A DNA stretch of 64,000 nt, from NCBI RefSeq assembly GCF_033547155.1, contig NZ_CP137892.1, positions 3,720,001 through 3,784,000 on the forward strand, in the 5' to 3' direction. Made by a program: the position numbers and the translations under genes. Shown here piece after piece: positions 27,697 to 34,852 of this stretch (positions within the stretch are counted from its first letter, which is position 1; the number at the start of each line of letters is the position of its first letter). Below the pieces are notes generated by a model, which worked only from the letters and a program-made list of their open reading frames with translations, was not told the DNA's origin and searched no databases. The stretch comes from Pseudomonas benzenivorans. GTDB lineage: Bacteria > Pseudomonadota > Gammaproteobacteria > Pseudomonadales > Pseudomonadaceae.

Positions 27697-28835
27697 ACCT
27701 CCAGCCGGGAGGCGACCTTATCGCGCACCCAGGCCGCCAGCTCGCTCAGGTTCGCCGTCTGCTGGCCTTTCTGCGCGGGCCAGGCATCGCTCAGGTCGAG
27801 GTAGGCCCACTGGTCGCGGCTGTCGGCATAGACCGCCGCGAGCTTGCCTTCATGGCCGGCGAGCGCCTCGACCGATTGGCTGGTCAGCGACTTGTCGTTA
27901 CGCGGGCTCACCGGCTTCTCGAAGGCATTGGCCAGGTTCAGCGGGCCGCCATGGCGCAGGCAGACGCCGACGAAGCTGGGCAGGTTGTGGGCGGCAAAAC
28001 TGTTCTGCTTGCCGCTGGGAATGGCCCGCACCATGGCCTGGGTGAAGGCCTCCAGCGCCGACAGACACAGCTCGCTATCCTGTTGCAGGTTGCCGAGCAG
28101 CTTGCCGGCATCGACCACCGCGTAGCGGTAGAGGGTCGCGGAATTGAACTCCACCTGGCCGATCATCCCGGCCCCGGTTTCGTCCGGGCCACCCTTGTCG
28201 TCGACCGCGGTGAAGTAGTCGAACTCACGCTCGACGCGGTGGGTGCTGATGGCGTGGGCCACCTGGCAGGCGGCGTCCTGGTTGACCTCCGGCATGTCGG
28301 CCAGCATGCGGCCGAACAGCGCCACATCCACCGCCTTGCCGCCATCGAGCAGGGCCTTGGCTTTCTTCACCACCTTGGCCGGTGCGCAGGCCTTGGCTTC
28401 CTTCTTGCCCTTCTTCTCGCCACCGGCGGGCGCGCCGGCCAGTTCGTCCCAGTGCTGCTCGATCAGTTGGGCAAACCCGGCAATCTCCGCCTCGCCGAGA
28501 AACAACAGGTACTCGGTCTTGCCATCGTCCTTGAGCTTGAGGCCGGCGGCAGCCAGGGCGATTTCGATCTTGCCTTCCGCCTCGACCGGTTCACGGTCGA
28601 CCAGCCGATCCAGCAACAGGGTCTTCAGTTTCTTGGTGCGCACGCCGCGAAACTCCGGGGCCACCAGGTCGTGCTCCTGAGCGCTCAGGCGGATGGCGCG
28701 CTTGAAGCACTGGCTGCTCACCCGTGCCCGTCGATGACCGCCGAACAGGGCATCCTTGGGCGCACCGGTGTCGTCGCGGTTGAGGTTGGACGGGGCGAAG
28801 TTCTGGATCAGGTGGAATTCGATAAACAGACTCAT
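27693..28835 (-). CDS. cas7e: Cascade backbone subunit Cas7e
   Basis: This is a 380-residue Cas7e (Cse4/CasC), of which six copies form the backbone along the crRNA. It starts MSLFIEFHLIQNFAPSNLNR, with the family block GGHRRARVSSQCFKRAIR. Later blocks are GQVEFNSATLYRYAVVD and GKQNSFAAHNLPSFV. It is slightly longer than the E. coli protein because of a lysine-rich stretch at about residues 137-164 (GGEKKGKKEAKAC). The ATG at 28835 has GAGAGGGA upstream, and it starts 10 bases after cse2. Confidence 0.95.
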   Translation of the reverse strand: MSLFIEFHLIQNFAPSNLNRDDTGAPKDALFGGHRRARVSSQCFKRAIRLSAQEHDLVAPEFRGVRTKKLKTLLLDRLVDREPVEAEGKIEIALAAAGLKLKDDGKTEYLLFLGEAEIAGFAQLIEQHWDELAGAPAGGEKKGKKEAKACAPAKVVKKAKALLDGGKAVDVALFGRMLADMPEVNQDAACQVAHAISTHRVEREFDYFTAVDDKGGPDETGAGMIGQVEFNSATLYRYAVVDAGKLLGNLQQDSELCLSALEAFTQAMVRAIPSGKQNSFAAHNLPSFVGVCLRHGGPLNLANAFEKPVSPRNDKSLTSQSVEALAGHEGKLAAVYADSRDQWAYLDLSDAWPAQKGQQTANLSELAAWVRDKVASRLEV

Positions 28836-28845
28836 GATGTCCCTC

Positions 28846-29388
28846 TCAAGCGTTGGCAGGTGTTGGCATGGTTTCGTTGGCGGGGGCCGCCAGCGCGCGG
28901 TAGAAGTCCCGCGCCCAGCGCTGACGCACGGCGTCGCGGCGCTCGGGGTCGACATGCGGGTTGAGCCAGACACCCAGGTCGCGCAGCAGAACGCCGTAAT
29001 CCAACGGCCGATCGCCGGCCGCCAGCAGGCTGATGATCTGCCGCAGGTAATTCGCCAGGTTCTCGGCGTCGGCCCCCAGCAGGGCGACGAAGCGCTGCTC
29101 GATGCTGGCGCTGTCGCGCAGGCGCATCAGTTCGCCCAGGCTGGCGGCGAGACTATTCGTCGCCTGCCTGGGATGAGTGGCGTACAACCCGGCCACCAGA
29201 TAGAGCGCCAGGCGCGATGCGTCCTGGGCGTGCCGTTCGACCGCCACGAAACGCTCCACATAGGGGTAGACCGGCGCATAGGCACCGGGGGCGAATCCCA
29301 GGCTGCGCCGCAGCTTCGCCAGGGCGCCGGGGTCACGCTCACGCAAACGCTCCAGGTGTGCGATAAAACTTTGCGGGTATTCGCTCAT
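28846..29388 (-). CDS. cse2: Cascade small subunit Cse2 (Cas11e)
   Basis: This is a 180-residue helical protein of the Cse2/CasB family; two copies stabilise the R-loop in Cascade. Helical blocks include ALAKLRRSLGFAPGAYAPVY and LANYLRQIISLLAAGDRPLD, ending in WARDFYRAL. The ATG at 29388 overlaps the cas8e stop (ATGA). The frame opens further upstream inside cas8e, but the coupled ATG is the natural start. Confidence 0.93.
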   Translation of the reverse strand: MSEYPQSFIAHLERLRERDPGALAKLRRSLGFAPGAYAPVYPYVERFVAVERHAQDASRLALYLVAGLYATHPRQATNSLAASLGELMRLRDSASIEQRFVALLGADAENLANYLRQIISLLAAGDRPLDYGVLLRDLGVWLNPHVDPERRDAVRQRWARDFYRALAAPANETMPTPANA

Positions 29389-30947
29389 GCACGGGCCTCC
29401 TTGTCGGCGGTGGAAAGGGTGTTCTCGGGGGAACGCAACGGGCTCAGCAACGCCAGCAGGCGCGGATAGAGCTTGGCCTCGGCACGCAGCGCGCCGGGCG
29501 AACGCCCCAAGCCTTCGCGTACGGCTTGCCAAGCCGCCTGGGCCGCCGCCAGCAGGGCTTGCCGCCACTGGGTCTCGGCCTGCTCCAGGTCGTCCAGGTC
29601 GCCGCTGCCGAGCAGGACCATCACCTGCCCCAGGGTGCGCTCGGCCGAGGCGAAATACAGCGCCGCGGCCGGGCCACTGTCGAACAGGTTGCGCGCCCTG
29701 GCATAGCTGTCCTTACTGCCGGGGTCGGGCAGGGTTTCGGCCAGCATCTGGGCGGCCAGTTTGCGGACAGCGCCGAACAGCTCCTCGGCCCGGCGCACAT
29801 AGGCGCGCAGCTCGTTCGCGCACTCCGGCGAGGTCAGCAGCGCCGCCGGCAGGCCGATGCGCTCGGAGCGCCAGCGCAGCAGCTTGGCCTGATCGCTGGC
29901 CAGGCCGGCCACCAGAAGGGGCTGCTGGCTGTCGCCCAGGAGAAACTGCAAGTTGGCCGCCCAACCCAATACTGCCGCCGGCTGGCAGGCCAGGCCTTCG
30001 GCGTCGGGTAGCAGTGCCGGCAGATCACGCCAGAACGCGCGGCCCTCGGTGAAGCTCAAGCGCACCAGGCCATTGCTGCCGGCACGGTAGCTGGCCATGG
30101 GGTCGGGCGCCTGCACGTCCTCGCCCAGGGCAATACCGGCGGCGAAGCGCAGCCACTGCACCCGCCCGTGTGCGTCGGGCAACAGCAGCACGGCGCGGGT
30201 CTGGCGGCTGTAGCGGTCATTGGGGCCGGCCGCCAGCCGCGGCTCCGCACGCAGTTGGGCAACGGTCGGCGGGGCCAGCTCCCAGCAGGGGAGGTCCTGA
30301 TGACCGCTCTGGGTGGGCGGGTGCAGGGCCAGGCAGAGGCTTTGCGCCAGGGACGCGCCAAGGGGCATGACGGCGGCGGTATTAGCCAGGGCACCGGCCT
30401 TATCGGAATCGCGCAGGGTCTTGACCAGCCCGCCCGGGGTGAACTGCAAGAAACCCAACAAGGTACGCAGCGCATCGGCGGGCGAAATGGATCGCGGCGT
30501 CAGGTCGCAGGAATGATCGAACACCACAGGCGCATTGCCATTGGCACTGGCCAAGGAAATTTGCGTCCAGGGTTTGTACTTGTCACGGGCTTCCTCGGCC
30601 TCGGCCAGCGCCGCCACTTGCATAAAGGGCTGCTCGGGGTGGAACAGCCAGAAGCGCTCGCGCCACTGCTCCAGGTAGTCGCGCACGACGCCGGGCGGCA
30701 GGCCGCCCCGATGCCAGCGCGCCCGCTCGGCATCCGTCCAGCGCCCTTGAGCACTACTTAGCGCGCGATGGACGATGGCCAGCAGCAGGCGGTATTGGGC
30801 GATCAGGCTGGGCGGCGCAGTCTCCGCCAGGGCGCTGATTTCACCAGCGCGCTCGAACAGTTCCAGCAACCCCAGGTCGCACACCACTCCATTCTGTAGC
30901 CGTACCGGCAACCAGGGCTCGTCGAGCAGGTTGAAGCTCTTGTTCAT
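29385..30947 (-). CDS. cas8e: Cascade large subunit Cas8e (Cse1)
   Basis: This is a 520-residue Cse1/CasA, which recognises the PAM and recruits Cas3. The N-terminus FNLLDEPWLPVRLQNG is the family signature, and HPEQPFMQVA and LLGFLQFTPGGLVKTLRD are further conserved blocks. The C-terminal four-helix bundle is complete (about residues 365-520). It overlaps cas3 by 4 bases upstream (ATGA) and cse2 by 4 downstream. Confidence 0.95.
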   Translation of the reverse strand: MNKSFNLLDEPWLPVRLQNGVVCDLGLLELFERAGEISALAETAPPSLIAQYRLLLAIVHRALSSAQGRWTDAERARWHRGGLPPGVVRDYLEQWRERFWLFHPEQPFMQVAALAEAEEARDKYKPWTQISLASANGNAPVVFDHSCDLTPRSISPADALRTLLGFLQFTPGGLVKTLRDSDKAGALANTAAVMPLGASLAQSLCLALHPPTQSGHQDLPCWELAPPTVAQLRAEPRLAAGPNDRYSRQTRAVLLLPDAHGRVQWLRFAAGIALGEDVQAPDPMASYRAGSNGLVRLSFTEGRAFWRDLPALLPDAEGLACQPAAVLGWAANLQFLLGDSQQPLLVAGLASDQAKLLRWRSERIGLPAALLTSPECANELRAYVRRAEELFGAVRKLAAQMLAETLPDPGSKDSYARARNLFDSGPAAALYFASAERTLGQVMVLLGSGDLDDLEQAETQWRQALLAAAQAAWQAVREGLGRSPGALRAEAKLYPRLLALLSPLRSPENTLSTADKEARA

Positions 30948-33622
30948 GCCTTGTCCTCGGGTGAAGAAAGGTTTCTCTGAAAGACCAGGCCCAGTTCGTT
31001 ATCCAGGCACACCCTCAACTGGCCGATCTGCAAACAACCATCGGTCAACGGCAAGGGCTTGAGGTGACGCAACAGGGGATGCTCGGCGAAGGCCCGCGGC
31101 GTTTGCTCGGTCTGACAATGCTTGAGCAGCGCTTTGCGCGAGGTCTTCAGCTGGCGGGCATAGAGCTGTCTGGCCAGGGCATCGGGCAGCAACTGCTCGG
31201 GATCGAAGGCGACACCGCCGGGCGTCAGGCTCCAGCCGCCAGCCACCACATGCAACGGAATCAGGGTGATTGAGTCGTCGCCCAGACGGGTGTAGTTGGG
31301 CAGGCCAAGGCCCTCCTCGCCCTCCTCATAACCGCGGTTTTTCTGTAGATAGGCGTTCTGCGGCTCGGCCTCGGGATCGATGGCCACATTGAGCACCATC
31401 ATGCGTTCAGCCTGGCGTTTGCCGAGGTAACCGCCGTAGGCCTCATCTTCGATAAAAGCCCGGTCTGCCTCGGTCAGGTCGGCCGGTAACTCGTCATTGC
31501 CATACACCGCCTGCACCAGGCGGTCGATATCCGCCGGCAACTGCAGCAACATCTCGCGCGACAGCAAAGCCCAGGTGCGGCAGAGGATGTAGGGCTGGTA
31601 GACGTATTCCCAGGCAGTGGTTTTCAAATCGGGCATCCGCTCGGGGTCAAGGCCGGCGACATAGAGTCTGGCCTCGGCATGGGCATCGGGCCGCGTGCGT
31701 TGATGACGGTGCAGGCGCCCGGCACGCTGCAGGATAAGATCCACCGGAGCCAGGTCGGTGAGCATGAAGTCGAAGTCGATATCCAGGCTCTGTTCCGCTA
31801 CCTGGGTGGCGATCAGCAGCGCCTTGACCGGCCGTGTGCCCTGCTGACCGAAGCGGGCCAATACCTCCCGCTCGCGGTGGCTGCGCTGGTCGGCTGGGAA
31901 GCGCGCATGGAACAGCAGCAGATACGCCTCCTCGCCCAGCTGCTCTTTCAGCTTGAGGTACAGGGTCTGGGCGCGGTCCACGGTATTGACGATCAGCGCG
32001 CCGCAGCCGCCGAACTGCAAGCGCTCCAGGGCGCAGGCGGCCAGGCTGTCGAGGTCCTCGGCGACCGTCTGCAGGCTGATCGGCGGCAGCGGCCGCGACT
32101 CACAGGTGGCGCCTTGCAGGCCACGGTCGTCGGCCAGCAACAGGTGCGGATAGGACAATTCGGGAATCGCCTCGTTAGCCACACCCCAGGCCCGCATCAG
32201 CGCATCGCGGCGCTGCGAAGGCAGGGTCGCACTCATCAGCACCACCGAGCTGCCCAGGGCCTTGAGCCAGCGCAACAGGGACTCGATCAGACCACTGGTG
32301 TAAGTGTCGTAAGCATGCACTTCATCGAGCACCACCACCCGATTGCTCAGCCCCCACAGGCGCACAAAGTGATGCTTGACGTTGAGCGCGGCGAACAGCG
32401 CCTGATCCACGGTGCCGACCCCATAGGGAGAGAGCAACGGCCGCCGGCGCTGGGAGAACCAGGCGGACGAGGCCACGCTGTCTCCGGGTTCACCATGAAT
32501 GCCGCGCAACGCCACCACCCGCTCATTGAGCGCCGCGCCGCCGTGCACCAGTTGCATATCCACGGCCGTATCGCCGGCAAAGCCGCGTAAAAAGGTCAGC
32601 GCGCGGCTGAACAGGGCATTGCCGGTGGCCTGGGTCGGCAAGGCGACATACAGGCCACGATGCTGGTTGGCGGCCTGCAAACGCAGATGGGCGAGAAAGG
32701 CCAGTTCGGTCTTGCCCTCACCCATGGGCGCTTCGACCAGCAACAAGGCTGGCCCCTGCACGCCCTCGAGCAGACGGTCGGCCTCACGCTGCAAGGGCCG
32801 GGCGCGGAATTCCGGGCGCTGGACGATGCGCCCGATTAGCTGATCGGCCTCGGCGGGCGCATTCAAGAGCGGACGGTAGTGGGTCCAACCGACGGCAGCC
32901 AAAGCTGCTTCTGCGCGGACCAAGGCATCGGCATGATAATCGGCCAGCAGCTCGTGGCGCTCGCCCAGGGGAAACCATTCGGGGTTGGAGCCGATCCAGT
33001 CGGCCACGCTGGTCAGCCCGGCCAACCACTGCACCGCCGGCTGGGACAGGGCCTCGATCTGCGGCCTGCCGGGTGGTGCCAGCACAGCCCAATAGGCTTC
33101 GAAGATCTCCCGTCGCGCGGCGCCCCATGCAGGCGGCTCGAAGGGTGGTTTGGCGCGATTGAATTCGTTCTGACTGAAGTTGTAGCCATGGTGCGCACTG
33201 ATGGCCTGCAGTGCATGGCGTAGCCACAGCAGGTGCTCGACACCCTGGCGCGGCAGATGCTCCCAGAGCAGCGCGGCGCTGGCGCAGGCATGGTCGGTGA
33301 CGCTCAGCGAACGCGCCGGGAAGGTCATGCCCAGCGCTTCGTCGGCCTGCCGTCCCTCGGGCCATTTATCCTGGAATCCGGGAATGGCCTTGCCGAAGTC
33401 ATGCAGGCCGATCAAACAAGCGACCCAGCGCGCCACATGGGGCCGCTCCAGCCCCAAGGCCTGGGCGGCCCAATCGAGGCTGCTCTCGGGCTCATGCCGG
33501 AGCAGGCTCTCGGCCACCGCCGCCACATCCAGCAGATGCGCCAACACACCATGACCGAAGCCGTCGCCGCTCTTGGCCCAGAGCCGGCGCGCCTGATCGC
33601 TCAGGCTGGAGAATCCTTTCAT
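30944..33622 (-). CDS. cas3: CRISPR effector nuclease-helicase Cas3
   Basis: This is an 892-residue HD nuclease fused to an SF2 helicase; it nicks and degrades the DNA marked by Cascade. HD-domain ligands are visible in FGHGVLAHLLDV, IGLHDFGKAIPGF and ISAHHGYNF. Helicase motifs are Walker A EAPMGEGKTELAF, motif II VVLDEVHAYD, motif III MSATLPS, TQVAEQSLDIDFD and QRAGRLHRH. It is the first gene of the cas operon. AGGGGC lies about 5 bases before the ATG. Everything needed for activity seems present. Confidence 0.97.
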   Translation of the reverse strand: MKGFSSLSDQARRLWAKSGDGFGHGVLAHLLDVAAVAESLLRHEPESSLDWAAQALGLERPHVARWVACLIGLHDFGKAIPGFQDKWPEGRQADEALGMTFPARSLSVTDHACASAALLWEHLPRQGVEHLLWLRHALQAISAHHGYNFSQNEFNRAKPPFEPPAWGAARREIFEAYWAVLAPPGRPQIEALSQPAVQWLAGLTSVADWIGSNPEWFPLGERHELLADYHADALVRAEAALAAVGWTHYRPLLNAPAEADQLIGRIVQRPEFRARPLQREADRLLEGVQGPALLLVEAPMGEGKTELAFLAHLRLQAANQHRGLYVALPTQATGNALFSRALTFLRGFAGDTAVDMQLVHGGAALNERVVALRGIHGEPGDSVASSAWFSQRRRPLLSPYGVGTVDQALFAALNVKHHFVRLWGLSNRVVVLDEVHAYDTYTSGLIESLLRWLKALGSSVVLMSATLPSQRRDALMRAWGVANEAIPELSYPHLLLADDRGLQGATCESRPLPPISLQTVAEDLDSLAACALERLQFGGCGALIVNTVDRAQTLYLKLKEQLGEEAYLLLFHARFPADQRSHREREVLARFGQQGTRPVKALLIATQVAEQSLDIDFDFMLTDLAPVDLILQRAGRLHRHQRTRPDAHAEARLYVAGLDPERMPDLKTTAWEYVYQPYILCRTWALLSREMLLQLPADIDRLVQAVYGNDELPADLTEADRAFIEDEAYGGYLGKRQAERMMVLNVAIDPEAEPQNAYLQKNRGYEEGEEGLGLPNYTRLGDDSITLIPLHVVAGGWSLTPGGVAFDPEQLLPDALARQLYARQLKTSRKALLKHCQTEQTPRAFAEHPLLRHLKPLPLTDGCLQIGQLRVCLDNELGLVFQRNLSSPEDKA

Positions 33623-33705
33623 CTATCGCCCCTGGACGTCAGCCCTGTCGATACCGGTCAATCCATTGGCAGCCCCATGACAGGCAGCGCCTCAGAACAG
33701 CATGG

Positions 33706-33745
33706 GGCACAAAGTGCCATCATAGTTCGAGCAGAATCACACAAA
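33706..33745 (-). promoter_or_regulatory. Candidate cas operon promoter with palindrome
   Basis: On the minus strand, 97 bases before cas3, there is a TATGAT (-10 like) at 33724-33719. A weak -35-like CGTTTG/TTTGTG lies 15-17 bases further upstream. Immediately downstream is a perfect palindrome GGCAC-AAA-GTGCC (33706-33718) that would overlap the transcription start, a natural repressor site. Both are read by eye only. Confidence 0.35.
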
Positions 33746-33834
33746 CGGCTCTGCCCCCAGAAATTGCCAGCGCATGTACCTTTCAATGATCCGCTTGAAC
33801 CGACCGCAGCGGCATCCGAATACGGCAGCCGTGC

Positions 33835-33858
33835 ATAAAGACCTTATAAAGACTATAT
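33835..33858 (+). promoter_or_regulatory. Candidate toxin-antitoxin promoter/operator
   Basis: Two direct copies of ATAAAGAC (33835-33842 and 33846-33853) lie 11 bases apart, about one helical turn. TATATT (33854-33859) follows 30 bases before the antitoxin ATG and could be a -10 box. Phd/YefM antitoxins bind short AT-rich repeats at their own promoter, so these may be the operator. Confidence 0.35.
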
Positions 33859-33889
33859 TCAGTCACCACCTCTCCCATGGATACCAGCC

Positions 33890-34168
33890 ATGCGCTACTC
33901 CAGCCAAGTCAAACCCATCAGCTACCTGAAGGCCAACGCCGCCGAGGTGCTCAAGCAGTTGGGCGAACAGCAGGGGCCACTGGTGATCACCCAGAACGGC
34001 GAAGCCAAGGCGGTGCTCCAGGACGTACGCGCCTACGAACAGACCCAGGAAACCCTGGCATTGCTGAGAATCCTCGCCCTGGGCAACCAGGAGATCGAGG
34101 CCGGCAAGCTCAGCCCACTGGACGCCGTCGCCTCACGCCTGCGCGCCCGCCGTAAAGTCGACGCATGA
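33890..34168 (+). CDS. Type II antitoxin, Phd/YefM family
   Basis: This is a 92-residue antitoxin. The N-terminal Phd/YefM DNA-binding domain reads VKPISYLKANAAEVLKQLGE and then PLVITQNGEAKAVLQDVRAY, the classic signature. The C-terminal half is helical and charged and should wrap the toxin. It overlaps the toxin gene by 4 bases (ATGA). It lies on the plus strand, divergent from cas3, inside the CRISPR island. Confidence 0.92.
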   Translation: MRYSSQVKPISYLKANAAEVLKQLGEQQGPLVITQNGEAKAVLQDVRAYEQTQETLALLRILALGNQEIEAGKLSPLDAVASRLRARRKVDA

Positions 34169-34497
34169 GCAAAGCACCCTACACGGTGCTGATGACTGCC
34201 GGCGCCGAGCGCGATCTGGAGTCGATCTACGATTACATTGTCGAATTCGATTCCCTCGCCAATGCCGATCATGTGCTCGAGCATCTCCTGCAAGGCATCC
34301 GCAACCTCGAGCGCTTCCCCGAACGCGGAGCCCATCCCAGAGAACTTTCCGCCTTGGGCATCCGGGAATACCGACAGGCGCTCTACAAGCCCTATCGGAT
34401 CATCTACCGAATTCTCGGCGAACAGGTGCATATCTACCTGATCGCCGACGGCCGCCGCGATATGCAATCCCTGCTATACAGACGCCTGCTGGAGTGA
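34165..34497 (+). CDS. Type II toxin, RelE/ParE family
   Basis: This is a 110-residue toxin of the RelE/ParE fold. The blocks AERDLESIYDYIVEFDSLAN, LLQGIRNLERFPERGAHPRE and IREYRQALYKPYRIIYRILG are typical, as is the end ADGRRDMQSLLYRRLLE. Whether it is an mRNA-cutting RelE or a gyrase-poisoning ParE cannot be settled; the ERFPERG and KPYRIIYRI motifs are shared by both. It is translationally coupled to the antitoxin and ends about 76 bases before the decayed repeat of array 2. Confidence 0.9.
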   Translation: MSKAPYTVLMTAGAERDLESIYDYIVEFDSLANADHVLEHLLQGIRNLERFPERGAHPRELSALGIREYRQALYKPYRIIYRILGEQVHIYLIADGRRDMQSLLYRRLLE

Positions 34498-34572
34498 CCG
34501 CCGCTGGAAAGCAAGGCCGACTGCTTATATCCAATGAAGAGCAGGACGCTTATCCATGACGCATGGCAGGCC

Positions 34573-34766
34573 TGGCCCATCCCCGCTGGCATAGGCCGAG
34601 CTGCAGCACCTCAGCCGGTTCATCCCCGCTGACGCGGGGAACGCTGCCGGAGAAATACCGGGACGTTCCAGTCCAGCGGTTCATCCCCGCTGACGCGGGG
34701 AACGCTCGATCGACGAGAGCTTTCTCGACCTCACCGGCGGTTCATCCCCGCTGACGCGGGGAACGC
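34573..34766 (-). CRISPR. CRISPR array 2, type I-E, 3 repeats and 2 spacers, plus one decayed repeat
   Basis: Three identical 29-nt repeats lie at 34616-34644, 34677-34705 and 34738-34766 with two 32-nt spacers. Read on the minus strand they begin GCGTTCCCCGCGTC, so they differ from array 1 at two positions. A fourth, partial repeat lies at about 34573-34601; it keeps CATCCCCGCTGG but has lost the GGGGAAC half, and only 14 bases separate it from the next repeat instead of 32. The leader is on the right (34767-34844). Confidence 0.93.
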
Positions 34767-34844
34767 ACTTAGCCTAACCGACTGCTCCTTAACGGAAAAA
34801 TCGGCGGCTAAAAATCTACCAACGCTTCCTTGTTAAAGATCGGG
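34767..34844 (-). promoter_or_regulatory. Leader of CRISPR array 2 (duplicate of leader 1)
   Basis: The 78 bases beside the last repeat match 25160-25237 with 6 mismatches and no gaps. The copy includes GTTAAAGATCGGG, which in the original is the stop and last codons of cas2, although no cas2 gene exists here. It ends 8 bases before the stop codon of the acyl-CoA dehydrogenase gene. The AT-rich core is fully conserved, so the array is probably transcribed and may still accept spacers. Confidence 0.88.
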
Positions 34845-34852
34845 TGAATGCC

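Noticed and set aside
34165..34497. CreTA-like RNA-guarded toxin
   Set aside because: The toxin has a full protein antitoxin in front with translational coupling, so a normal type II pair is the simpler reading.
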